Shown piece after piece: positions 1-9,460 of a stretch of 23,368 nucleotides of DNA. The notes under the pieces were generated by a model, which had not been told where the DNA came from, searched no databases, and was given only the letters and a program-made list of their open reading frames with translations. The stretch's first letter is position 1. Each line of letters opens with the position of its first letter. Origin of the DNA: JBICHM01 sp043101835 (lineage in GTDB: Bacteria > Planctomycetota > Phycisphaerae > Phycisphaerales > UBA1924); the NCBI GenBank assembly GCA_043101835.1, contig JBICHM010000108.1:1-23368 (forward strand). Direction: 5' to 3'. A program made the position numbers and the translations under genes.

Positions 1-989
1 CCGATCTCGTCGCGCTCACCCACATCGCCGGCATCGACGACGCCGGGCCCGACGCGCTCACATTCATCCGCGACGGCAGGTACGCGGCGCGGTGGGCCGA
101 GAGCCGCGCGGGCGCGGCGATCGTCACGCGCGGGCTCGAGGCGGATCTCGAGCCGGGCGTCGCGCGCGCGTTGCTCATCGTCGACGACGCCGACATGGCG
201 CTCGTCCGGCTGCTCGAGGTCATCACGCCTGCCCACGTTGCGCCTCCGCCGGGTGCGCACGCGACGGCGGTGGTGGACGCCTCGGTTACGCTCGGCGACG
301 GGGTGCGCCTCGGCCCGCACGTGTCGATCGGGCCGGGCAGCCGCATCGGCAATGGCGCGGTGCTCTGCGCCGGCGTGCGGATCGGCGCGCAGGTGACGAT
401 CGGCGCCGGGTGCGACCTCCGGGCCGGCGTGGTCATCGAGGACCGCTGCACGCTGGGGGATCGCGTGCTCATCCACCCCAACGCGGTGATCGGGGCCGAT
501 GGCTTCGGCTACCGCCCGGGGCCGACGGGGCCGGTGAAGATCCCCCACGCCGGGGCGGTCGCGATCGGCGACGATGTGGAGATCGGCGCGGGCACGGCGA
601 TCGACCGGGGGAAGATGTCCGACACCCGGATCGGGGCGGGCACGAAGATCGACAACCTCGTCCAGATCGGCCACAACTGCGAGATCGGGCGTGGCTGCAT
701 TCTCTGCGGCCAGGTGGCGTTGGCGGGGTCTGTTCGGGTCGGTGATTTCGCCACACTTGGCGGCGGGGTCGGAGTACGGGATAATGTCCGGATCGGGGCG
801 CGGGCCAAGGTTGGGGCCCGCAGCGGGGTCATGGCCGACATACCTGATGACGGCGAGTGGGTCGGGGCTCCAGCCGCCCCGTACCGCGACGCCATGCGGA
901 GCTACGCGGCCGTACGTTCCCTCCCGGAGACGCTGAAGCGCATCGACCGAGCATTGAAGAGCCTCGGTGCGCCGCCCGACACCCCATGA
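1..989 (+). CDS. lpxD: UDP-3-O-acylglucosamine N-acyltransferase LpxD (5' end outside window)
   Basis: LpxD adds the second acyl chain (N-linked) to UDP-3-O-acyl-glucosamine in lipid A synthesis, in the cytoplasm. The frame is open from the window edge (first full codon at 3), giving about 328 visible residues against roughly 340 for the E. coli enzyme, so only a short N-terminus is missing. The first ~80 residues resemble the LpxD uridine-binding domain (DALTFIRDGRYAARW). Left-handed beta-helix hexapeptide repeats follow (VTLGDGVRLGPHVSIGPG and onward). The catalytic histidine lies in IDNLVQIGHN, with its codon at 672-674, and the helical C-terminus contains LKRIDRALKSL. The internal TTG at 171 is in frame but would remove the N-terminal domain, so it is not the start. 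The stop overlaps the lpxC start by ATGA, which indicates translational coupling. The family call is firm. Confidence 0.96.
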   Translation, partial: DLVALTHIAGIDDAGPDALTFIRDGRYAARWAESRAGAAIVTRGLEADLEPGVARALLIVDDADMALVRLLEVITPAHVAPPPGAHATAVVDASVTLGDGVRLGPHVSIGPGSRIGNGAVLCAGVRIGAQVTIGAGCDLRAGVVIEDRCTLGDRVLIHPNAVIGADGFGYRPGPTGPVKIPHAGAVAIGDDVEIGAGTAIDRGKMSDTRIGAGTKIDNLVQIGHNCEIGRGCILCGQVALAGSVRVGDFATLGGGVGVRDNVRIGARAKVGARSGVMADIPDDGEWVGAPAAPYRDAMRSYAAVRSLPETLKRIDRALKSLGAPPDTP

Positions 990-2299
990 AGCCCACTGCA
1001 CGTCAGCACACCCTCGCCGCGCCGGCGACCATTTCCGGTCGCGGGCTCTTCAGCGGCGAGCCGGCGACCATGACGATCCGTCCCGCCGAGATCGGCGAGG
1101 GCGTGCGATTCGTGCGCACCGATCTGCCCGGCGCCCCGGAGATCCCCGCGCTCGTCGAGCACGTCGTGCCGCGCCCGCGCCGGACCGCGCTGCAGGTCGG
1201 CGAGGCGTCGGTCGAGACGGTGGAGCACTGCCTCAGCGCGCTGGCCGGGCTGGGCGTTGACAATGCGCGGATCGAGATCGACGCCGGCGAAACGCCGGCG
1301 GTTGACGGGTCGGCGGCGCCCTTCGTCGCGGCGATCCAGAACGCCGGCCTCGTCGAGCAGGATGAGGAACGCAGCCCCATCGTCGTGCGCGAGCCGATCA
1401 TGATCCGCGAGGGCGACGCGACGATCGCCGCGTTCCCCAACGGCGGCGCCGGGATGGACCTGCTCTTCGACCTCGACTACGACGGTCGCGGGCCGATCGG
1501 GCGCCAGATCCATGCCTTCACGCTCGACCCGCAGTCGTACGTCGAGAAGATCGCGCCGGCGCGCACCTTCGCGCGGCTCGCCGAAGCCGAGGCGATGCGC
1601 GAGCGCGGCATGTGCACGCACCTGACGCCGAAGGACATGCTCGTGCTCGGCGACTCCGGGCCGATCGACAACGCGCTGCGTTTCGAAGACGAGCCGGTGC
1701 GCCACAAGCTGCTCGACCTGATCGGCGATCTCTCGCTGACCGGGCGCCCGGTGCACGCGCGCATCGTCGCCAGCCGCAGCGGCCACGCGCTCAACCAGCG
1801 CATGGCGCAGGCGCTGCTCGAGCAGGAGCAGGCCGAGCAGACGCGCGATCTGCAGAAGCCGGCGATGGACATCCGCCAGGTGCTGCGCCTCCTCCCGCAC
1901 CGCTACCCGATGGTCCTGATCGACCGGGTGGTGGAGATCGAGGGCGATCGGCGCGCCGTCGGCATCAAGAACGTCTCGATAAACGAACCGTTTTTTCAGG
2001 GCCACTACCCCGGCGCTCCCATCATGCCCGGGGTGCTCATCGTGGAAGCGATGAGCCAGCTGGCCGGCCTCATGCTGAGTCAGAAACTGGAAAGGGCCGG
2101 AAAAATCGCGGTCCTGCTCAGCCTGGACCGCGTGAAGCTGCGCCGCAGCGTCACGCCCGGCGATCAGTTGGTGATCGAGACGCACGCCGTGCGCGCCAGC
2201 AGCCGCTTCGGCGATGTCGAAGCGCGCGCGTTCGTCGCCGGAAGACTCGTGGCCGAGGCCAAGATCAAGTTTATGATGGTTGACGCGGAGCAGGAGTAG
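986..2299 (+). CDS. lpxC/fabZ: LpxC–FabZ fusion: UDP-3-O-acyl-GlcNAc deacetylase / 3-hydroxyacyl-ACP dehydratase
   Basis: This 437-residue protein joins two enzymes. Residues 1-~280 are LpxC, the zinc deacetylase that commits UDP-acyl-GlcNAc to lipid A. Zinc ligands are H81 (VETVEHCLSAL), H240 and D244 (RHKLLDLIGDL), and the catalytic-site histidine is H267 (SGHALN). Residues ~294-437 are FabZ, the dehydratase of fatty acid elongation, with LLPHRYPMVLIDRV, catalytic H340 (FFQGHYPG) and E354 (VEAMSQ). A short charged linker rich in E, Q and R (about 278-292) joins them, with no stop or frameshift. The ATG at 986 overlaps the lpxD stop. An in-frame GTG at 857 would only read through lpxD. Such fusions are known in Bacteroidetes and planctomycetes. 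The fusion sits at the branch where hydroxyacyl-ACP goes to lipid A or to fatty acids. Confidence 0.97.
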   Translation: MKPTARQHTLAAPATISGRGLFSGEPATMTIRPAEIGEGVRFVRTDLPGAPEIPALVEHVVPRPRRTALQVGEASVETVEHCLSALAGLGVDNARIEIDAGETPAVDGSAAPFVAAIQNAGLVEQDEERSPIVVREPIMIREGDATIAAFPNGGAGMDLLFDLDYDGRGPIGRQIHAFTLDPQSYVEKIAPARTFARLAEAEAMRERGMCTHLTPKDMLVLGDSGPIDNALRFEDEPVRHKLLDLIGDLSLTGRPVHARIVASRSGHALNQRMAQALLEQEQAEQTRDLQKPAMDIRQVLRLLPHRYPMVLIDRVVEIEGDRRAVGIKNVSINEPFFQGHYPGAPIMPGVLIVEAMSQLAGLMLSQKLERAGKIAVLLSLDRVKLRRSVTPGDQLVIETHAVRASSRFGDVEARAFVAGRLVAEAKIKFMMVDAEQE

Positions 2300-2301
2300 T
2301 C

Positions 2302-3147
2302 ATGCCAGCGTCCACGATGCAAGAAACCGTGCACCACACCGCGGTGATCGACCCCGACGCCGAGATTCATCCCTCGGCGCGGATCGGCCCGTACTGCGTC
2401 ATCGGCGCGGGCGTCACCATCGGCGCGAACTGTGTGCTCCACAACCACGTCACCATCGAAGGCCCGACGCATCTCGGTGAAGAGAACGTCGTCTACCCCT
2501 TCGCCGTGCTCGGCGCGGAGCCGCAGGACCTCAAGTTCAAGGGCTCGGCCACCGAGCTGGTCATCGGCGACCGCAACCGCATCCGCGAGCACGTGACGAT
2601 CCATCGCGGCACCGAGGTCGGCGGCGGCAAGACCGTCGTCGGCAGCGACTGCCTGCTCATGGTCGGCGCGCACATCGCGCACGACTGCGTCATCGAGGAT
2701 CAGGTCGTCATCGCCAACAGCGCGATGCTCGGCGGGCACACGCACGTCGAGGTCGGCGCGACGATCGCCGGCGGCGCCGGCATCCACCACTTCACCTCCA
2801 TCGGGCAGTACGCCTTCGTCGGCGGCATGGCGCGCATCAGCAAGGATGTGCCGCCCTTCCTCGTCGTCGAGGGCGCGCCCGCCGAGCCCCGCAAGGTCAA
2901 CACCACCGCGCTCGTGCGCCGGGGCTGGTCGCCCCAGGAGGTCGAGGCCGTGCGTCAGGCGTTCAAGCGCCTCTTCCGCAACCTCGACACGCCCATGCAG
3001 GTGACGATGGACGATCTGCGCGCCATCCCCAACCAGTTCCCCAGCGTCGTGCGCCTCTGCGACTTCATCGAGCGCATGCAGCTCGGCGTGCACGGGCGCT
3101 ACCGCGAGTGCCTGCGCGACAGCCACGTGGCGCCGCGCTACCGCTGA
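2302..3147 (+). CDS. lpxA: Acyl-ACP--UDP-N-acetylglucosamine O-acyltransferase LpxA
   Basis: LpxA catalyses the first lipid A step, moving a 3-hydroxyacyl chain from ACP to the 3-OH of UDP-GlcNAc. The 281 residues are mostly left-handed beta-helix hexapeptides (AEIHPSARIGPYCVIGAG). The family signature PQDLKFKG is at 74-81. The catalytic histidine is H127 in GAHIAHDC, aligning with H125 of E. coli LpxA, with H124 before it. The C-terminal helical domain begins around 205 (VRRGWSPQEVEAVRQAFKRLFR). The ATG follows the lpxC/fabZ stop by two bases, with a GGAG-type site inside the upstream gene, so it is translated from the same mRNA. A second in-frame ATG at 2317 is possible but less likely. lpxB is not in the window. 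Confidence 0.97.
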   Translation: MPASTMQETVHHTAVIDPDAEIHPSARIGPYCVIGAGVTIGANCVLHNHVTIEGPTHLGEENVVYPFAVLGAEPQDLKFKGSATELVIGDRNRIREHVTIHRGTEVGGGKTVVGSDCLLMVGAHIAHDCVIEDQVVIANSAMLGGHTHVEVGATIAGGAGIHHFTSIGQYAFVGGMARISKDVPPFLVVEGAPAEPRKVNTTALVRRGWSPQEVEAVRQAFKRLFRNLDTPMQVTMDDLRAIPNQFPSVVRLCDFIERMQLGVHGRYRECLRDSHVAPRYR

Positions 3148-3162
3148 TCGGTCGTCCCTGAA

Positions 3163-4005
3163 TTAGTAGTCCCGCCCGCGCACGCCCAGCGGCGTGTCGT
3201 GGTGGATGCGCCCCGTCGGCCACGTCCAGCGCGAGCCCCACGCGTCGCTCGAACGCGGCGCCAGGCAGGGCGCCGGGTCCGCCGCTTCGCCGTCGCGCAG
3301 CGCAAAGGCCGAGTTGTCGACGAACAGCACCGGGCGCGTTGACTCCGGGCCGGGGTCGGCGCCGAGGTAGGCGCGGTCCGCGTCGTAGAGCAGCGTCTTG
3401 CGCGACGGAAACGCCACCTCCGCCACGCGCGTCGCCCGGAACACGCCGGGCTCGCCGGGGAGCGCCGCTTCCAGGTCTGCGCTCAGCGGCTCGCTCGGAG
3501 CGGCCCCGGCGATGGGCCACGAGTCCGGGTCCGCCACGAACGAGTTGCTGTAGCGGTACGACACGCTGCTCGATGTGCCCCACGCCTCCGGCCGGCCGTC
3601 GAGTGGGAACGCCAGCGGCGCGCTGCCGGGCGAGCGCGCCACCTCTGCGCCTTCGCTCCAGGTATCGCCTACGGGCACGCGTGCGAACCACAGCGTCTCG
3701 CGCGCCCACACCGGCGCGCCGCCGTCGCCGATGCGCTGCGTCGGCGCCGGCGCCGACGGGCCGAGGGGCAGGTCTTCACCGGCCTCGATGAAAGGGAACC
3801 GGCCGTCGCTGAAGGTCGTGTAGGAGGCGAATCCCTCGCCGATCTGGCGCAGGTTCGCCAGCGACTTCGCCTCCGCGGCTTCCACGCCCCCGCGCGTGAG
3901 ATACAGCACGCTGACGACGAGCAGCACGGCGAGCACCCCCACGCCTGTCAGCGTGTCGCGCAGGGTTGCGCCGCGCCGGCGCACGGTGGGGCGAGTCGCG
4001 TCCAT
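3163..4005 (-). CDS. Degenerate pseudopilin-like protein (type II secretion/prepilin-type N-terminus)
   Basis: The 280 residues start at the ATG at 4005 (MDATRPTV). A basic stretch RRRG (residues 9-12) precedes one hydrophobic helix at about 18-36 (TGVGVLAVLLVVSVLYL). After the helix comes EAKSLANLRQIGEGFASY, similar to the N1 region of planctomycete pseudopilins (NLRQIG, then a tyrosine). The C-terminus TPLGVRGRDY also resembles that family. The cleavage-site region is altered: the usual FTLIE is ATLRD, with Asp in place of Glu5. It may therefore be a pseudopilin with a relaxed signal, or simply a single-pass anchored protein. It is convergent with lpxA (15 bp gap) and divergent from the ABC-F gene (76 bp gap). 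A longer reading from 4104 would cross the divergent promoter and is rejected. The specific function is unknown. Confidence 0.6.
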   Translation of the reverse strand: MDATRPTVRRRGATLRDTLTGVGVLAVLLVVSVLYLTRGGVEAAEAKSLANLRQIGEGFASYTTFSDGRFPFIEAGEDLPLGPSAPAPTQRIGDGGAPVWARETLWFARVPVGDTWSEGAEVARSPGSAPLAFPLDGRPEAWGTSSSVSYRYSNSFVADPDSWPIAGAAPSEPLSADLEAALPGEPGVFRATRVAEVAFPSRKTLLYDADRAYLGADPGPESTRPVLFVDNSAFALRDGEAADPAPCLAPRSSDAWGSRWTWPTGRIHHDTPLGVRGRDY

Positions 4006-4065
4006 GGCGACAGTCTCGCCGACGGCGGCGGGGACGCAAGTGGCGAATCGGCGGACCGTCGCGGC

Positions 4066-4071
4066 TAGACT
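4066..4071 (+). promoter_or_regulatory. -10-like hexamer TAGACT of the ABC-F gene
   Basis: TAGACT ends 10 nt before the ATG at 4082, and no Shine-Dalgarno lies between. A start site 6-8 nt after the hexamer would leave only a few bases of leader. A weak -35-like TGGCGA is at 4041-4046 (19 nt spacer). The same arrangement recurs at other first genes in this window. Confidence 0.5.
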
Positions 4072-4081
4072 CCCCGCTCCC

Positions 4082-6088
<2,007 letters not shown>

Positions 6089-6093
6089 AGGAG

Positions 6094-6113
6094 CCCCGTG
6101 CGCGAGCACGGGG
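6094..6113 (+). terminator. Hairpin terminator of the ABC-F gene
   Basis: A perfect 8-bp stem CCCCGTGC/GCACGGGG with a GCGA tetraloop starts 5 bases after the ABC-F stop. A short T run (GTTTT) follows about 10 bases later, so termination may be imperfect or partly Rho-dependent. Confidence 0.6.
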
Positions 6114-6207
6114 TCACTCGATCGTTTTCGGTGGGTCGGTGCGTGCGGGGTCGTGCCTACGCGTGACGCGGCGTGCAGGACGTTCCATGTATATTCCAAA
6201 ACGTAAG

Positions 6208-6235
6208 CCACGGGCGACCCGAAGGTCGCCCGTGG
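6208..6235 (-). terminator. Strong hairpin, probable terminator of the HAF/dockerin gene
   Basis: A perfect 12-bp stem (6208-6219 with 6224-6235) closes a CGAA loop, read as TTCG on the minus strand. It lies 45 bases beyond the minus-strand stop. On that strand it is followed by a T-containing stretch (CTTACGTTTT). Together with the hairpin at 6094 it separates two convergent genes. The ~190-base gap holds nothing else I can support. Confidence 0.6.
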
Positions 6236-6279
6236 GGCGGGAATCACACGCTGCTCCGTGCGCCCGCGTTGCAGGCGCG

Positions 6280-8007
6280 TCAGCGTCGGCGGGTGTTTGA
6301 CTTCATTGCCTTCCCGGCAAGGCGCGGGCCGCGCGGCTTGAGCTCGCGAAGCAGGGCGGAGAGGTCATGGCCCAGCACGCGACCGTCGCCGTTGAGATCG
6401 CTGTCCGGGCCGTTTCCGTCGCGGTAGGTCCCGCGCATGTTCCATTCACCGAGCAGCACGCCGAGGTCGGCGCCGTCGATCACGCCGTCGCCGTTGATGT
6501 CGGCGAAGAGAGCGCTTGCGGTGGCGTCGTGGCTCTGCCCGCTGTCCACGGCCTCCGAGCCCTCGTCGAGCGGGACGCTGACGAAGACCGAGCCCTCGCA
6601 TTCGCTGTCGTTCAGGGCGTAACGGATTTCGTAGACGCGACCGTCGCCGACGCCGCTGCGTTCGGCGCGGACCATCGCCACGCCGCCGTCGATCGAGGCG
6701 TCGACGAGCGTGGCGCCGTCGTGCAGCGCATTGACCGGCTCGTCGCTCGTCACGCGCAGCACGGTGACGGCCTCGTCGAGTCCCGCGGCCTGGGCAACGT
6801 CGATCGTGACCATCTTGTGGTTCGGCGGCCAGACGCTGACGAACGCGTCCTCGGGACACGGGTCGCTCTCGCGCAGGCGCACCATCCAGGCCTGCTGCCC
6901 GCCGCCGGGCGCAAGGCCGTAGCCGGCGATCACCGAACCGTCGGAGGACATGCTCGTCGCGTCGATGAGGCGCCAGCCGGCGATGTCGATGCCGGCTTCA
7001 CTTGCGAGGTAGTCGGCGAGGCGCATCGTGCCTGTGGAAGGCGTCCAGACGAGCGCCTCGTTGCCCGCGCTGGTGGAGCCCCGACCGACCACCATCGCAC
7101 CGTCGTCCGTGACGGCGTTGGCGATGGAGTCGAACCTCCCGCCGGACAGGTCGCCCAGCGCGATCATGCCGGCGTCGGCGCTCCAGAGGAACGCTTCCTG
7201 GCCGAAGCTGGACAGCGAGCGACCGACCACGAAGTCGCCCCCACCGGAGACGCCGACGCCTTGCGCCATGTAGCCGCCACCGGGCAGATCGCCCAGGGCC
7301 TCGAGGCCACCGGCCTCGGTCCAGCGGAACGCCTCGAACCCGTTGACGCTGAGTCCGTAGCCGACCACGACGGCGCCATCGGCGCTCACGTCGAGCGCGA
7401 CGCTGATGGACGCGTTTCCGGGGAAGTCGCCGAGCCCGACCATGCCGCCCTCGGGTGTCCAGCGGAACGCCTCCTGGCCGAGCGCACCGACGCTGTCACC
7501 GACGACGACTCGCCCGTCGGCGCTGACGCGCGAGGCGTACGAACTGGCCGCACCGCCTGGGAGATCGCCGAGTTCGACGAGGCCGTCGGCCTCGGTCCAG
7601 CGGAATGCCATCAGCCCCATCTGCGTGAAGCCGTATCCCACGACGACCGAGCCATCGGCGCTGGCTCCATTGGCGACGGTGCCGAAGCCCCCGGGCAGGT
7701 TGCCGAGCGAGGCGCCCTCGGCGCCCTCCACCCAGCGCACCGCACGGATGCCGTCGATCTGCGATCCGAGCCCGACCGCGACACGACCGTCGGCCGAGAG
7801 GTCGAATGCCTGGCTGCTCGCGGCGCCGCCGGGCAGGTCGCCGAGCGGGAAGAAGCCGACCTGGGCGTGCGCTGTGCCGCACGCCGCGAGGAGCAGCGCC
7901 GGCGCGCCGAATCGGCGCAGCGCAGTGGAGGTCCGCATCGAACGAACGGGCGCAGCACAATCGCCCGCGACGGGTCTCCCCGGCGCGGGTCTGCGGTTGG
8001 CGAGCAT
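6280..8007 (-). CDS. Secreted HAF-repeat protein with WPPNHK domain and C-terminal dockerin-like domain
   Basis: The 575 residues start at the ATG at 8007, chosen because GGAGGAA sits 5 nt upstream. A signal peptide with a long basic n-region ends near residue 48 (PALLLAACGTAHA, then QV). Residues ~50-383 are seven tandem repeats of about 46 residues (LGDLPGG, then SADGxVVVG, then EAFRWT), typical of HAF repeats; the seventh is degenerate. Residues ~385-490 form a beta domain with VSVWPPNHKMV and TSDEPVNA, a motif seen in bacterial surface and extracellular proteins. Residues 502-556 hold two EF-hand-like calcium loops (DINGDGVIDGADL and DLNGDGRVLGHDL), as in dockerins. The tail is short and basic (KSNTRRR). 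It is probably exported and attached or displayed at the cell surface. The ligand is unknown. An internal ATG at 7938 lacks a good ribosome site. Confidence 0.85.
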   Translation of the reverse strand: MLANRRPAPGRPVAGDCAAPVRSMRTSTALRRFGAPALLLAACGTAHAQVGFFPLGDLPGGAASSQAFDLSADGRVAVGLGSQIDGIRAVRWVEGAEGASLGNLPGGFGTVANGASADGSVVVGYGFTQMGLMAFRWTEADGLVELGDLPGGAASSYASRVSADGRVVVGDSVGALGQEAFRWTPEGGMVGLGDFPGNASISVALDVSADGAVVVGYGLSVNGFEAFRWTEAGGLEALGDLPGGGYMAQGVGVSGGGDFVVGRSLSSFGQEAFLWSADAGMIALGDLSGGRFDSIANAVTDDGAMVVGRGSTSAGNEALVWTPSTGTMRLADYLASEAGIDIAGWRLIDATSMSSDGSVIAGYGLAPGGGQQAWMVRLRESDPCPEDAFVSVWPPNHKMVTIDVAQAAGLDEAVTVLRVTSDEPVNALHDGATLVDASIDGGVAMVRAERSGVGDGRVYEIRYALNDSECEGSVFVSVPLDEGSEAVDSGQSHDATASALFADINGDGVIDGADLGVLLGEWNMRGTYRDGNGPDSDLNGDGRVLGHDLSALLRELKPRGPRLAGKAMKSNTRRR

Positions 8008-8012
8008 TGCGG

Positions 8013-8019
8013 TTCCTCC
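8013..8019 (-). promoter_or_regulatory. Strong Shine-Dalgarno fixing the HAF gene start
   Basis: GGAGGAA on the minus strand lies 5 nt before the ATG at 8007. It supports this start over the downstream ATG at 7938. The 8020-8242 gap upstream shows no clear promoter or stable hairpin. Confidence 0.75.
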
Positions 8020-8242
8020 AAGGCCGGGGCGGGGTTCCACGCGTCGCGAGGCGCTTGCCTCACGCCGTCCCGCCGTCAGGCGTCGGTCACACCATCTATC
8101 GGCGCGAGGATTCGCCGAATGAAGGGAGGACGCCGATCAGACCCGTCAAACGCGCCCGTCTGTGCCGTTTGGTGAAGCGCGCGACACTCGGCAACGCAGG
8201 AAAGCGCGCCACTTCGCTTCAGGCGGTCACCGTGATCGCTGG

Positions 8243-9319
8243 TCAGAACGGCGGCGGCTTGGCCTTCGACCACGCTTCCTCGTACCGCTCGAGTTTCAGC
8301 TCGAACTCGCGCACGAGGCTCGACTCCTGCCCCTTCGCGATCGCCAGCGCCCGGCGCTGCATCTCGACGGCCTGCTCGAGGCGTCCCTCGCCGAACTCGA
8401 TCGAAGCGAGCGTCGCCATCGCGTCGGCGAAGGTGTCGTCGGTGACCTCGAGCGAGCGCATCGCCGCGGCGCGCGCGAGCGCGAAGTCGCGCGGCTCGAG
8501 GCGCGGCGCCTCCACGATGAAGCGCGCCAGGTTGTTCAGGAGCGCCGCATCATCGCGCAGCAGACCGTCAACGAGCGTGCGGCCGTAGGCCCATGCATCG
8601 TCCTCGCGATCGAGCGTCAGCGCAAGGCGCTGCACCTTGACGACCGCCAACTGGCGGTGCCCGTCGGGATCGAGTTCGATCGCCTCGTCGATCTTCGCGA
8701 GGGCGCCGTCCCAATCGCCCTCGCGCGCGAGGCGGTTGGCGTCCGCCGCGGCGGCGCGCGCACGCTCGCGCTGCGCCTCAGCCTCGACGGCCGCGTCGGT
8801 GTCGAAGGTCCCGGCGACGACGCGCTCCACAACGTCGCGTGCGCCGTCCATCGGGTGGCCGATCCACACCAGCGTGCCGGCGCGATCGATCACCATCATC
8901 GTCGGGATGCCGTTGCGTCCCGCGGCGTCCATGAAATCTCGCGCGAGCGCGCCGTCGGTGTCCTCCGCGATGCGGTAGCCCATCGCGTCGCCGATCTCAC
9001 CCAGAAACGCATCGGGCGTTGGCGCATCGGGGGACGCCCAGATGTGCGCACCGATCACGACGACGCCGTCGCCGGCCAGATCGGCGTGCATCGACTGCAC
9101 CTCCGGGATGCTCGCGATGCACGGGCCGCACCAGGTCGCCCAGAAGTCGAGCACATAGATGCGTCCGTCATCGAGGGCCCCGACCTGCTCGCCCTGCACC
9201 CACCGTGCGCTCGCCGGGATGGGCGGCGCGGGGTCGCCGATGGCGAGCCCGCCGGCGTCGCCCGGCGCCGGCGAGGCCGACAGGGCACAGGTGAGCATCG
9301 CGGCGATGGCGAGTCGCAT
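8243..9319 (-). CDS. Exported TlpA-like thioredoxin-fold protein with C-terminal TPR-like region
   Basis: The 358 residues start at the ATG at 9319, with GGAGGA 6 nt upstream and an immediate signal peptide (MRLAIAAMLTCALSASPAPG). Residues ~25-190 form a TlpA/ResA-type thioredoxin domain with WCGPC (C64, C67) and a cis-proline region (NGIPTMMVID). The second half (~200-358) is alpha-helical with TPR-like content (DANRLAREGDWDGALAKIDEAIELDPDG). The first part predicts a periplasmic thiol-disulfide reductase, and the TPR part a protein-binding scaffold. The partner cannot be told from sequence. It shares a strand with the HAF gene but is 235 bp away, so it is probably a separate unit. It is divergent from the TonB-like gene. 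Confidence 0.88.
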   Translation of the reverse strand: MRLAIAAMLTCALSASPAPGDAGGLAIGDPAPPIPASARWVQGEQVGALDDGRIYVLDFWATWCGPCIASIPEVQSMHADLAGDGVVVIGAHIWASPDAPTPDAFLGEIGDAMGYRIAEDTDGALARDFMDAAGRNGIPTMMVIDRAGTLVWIGHPMDGARDVVERVVAGTFDTDAAVEAEAQRERARAAAADANRLAREGDWDGALAKIDEAIELDPDGHRQLAVVKVQRLALTLDREDDAWAYGRTLVDGLLRDDAALLNNLARFIVEAPRLEPRDFALARAAAMRSLEVTDDTFADAMATLASIEFGEGRLEQAVEMQRRALAIAKGQESSLVREFELKLERYEEAWSKAKPPPF

Positions 9320-9325
9320 CTGGCG

Positions 9326-9331
9326 TCCTCC
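9326..9331 (-). promoter_or_regulatory. Shine-Dalgarno fixing the thioredoxin-TPR start
   Basis: GGAGGA on the minus strand is 6 nt from the ATG at 9319, and the signal peptide begins right there. This rules out the 46-residue upstream extension to 9457, which would also run into the divergent gene's leader. Confidence 0.75.
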
Positions 9332-9460
9332 GGTGGAGTCCCGGCCCGTGATACCGCGCCCCGGCCGGGATTTCGACACCCGGCGTGGGGATTGGCGGCG
9401 CCGGGATGGAACCGAAGATCCATTCGTCCATAGCGTTGCTGGAGTTCCACGGAGCACACC

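Noticed and set aside
857..985. Upstream start for lpxC at 857
   Set aside because: It overlaps 130 bases of lpxD coding sequence, whereas the ATG at 986 gives the standard ATGA coupling and normal LpxC N-terminus.
6089..6279. Possible small RNA between the convergent ABC-F and HAF genes
   Set aside because: The two hairpins are each positioned as terminators just beyond a stop codon, and no independent promoter is evident.
6280..8007. DNA-level tandem repeats of about 138 bases within the HAF gene as a satellite or VNTR
   Set aside because: The repeats are degenerate at DNA level and keep protein motifs and frame, so they are protein-domain repeats.
6367..8175. Plus-strand open frame of about 600 codons opposite the HAF gene, and 8162-9433 opposite the thioredoxin gene
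   Set aside because: The minus-strand readings have signal peptides, strong ribosome sites and recognisable domains. The plus-strand frames are low-complexity shadows with no ribosome site.
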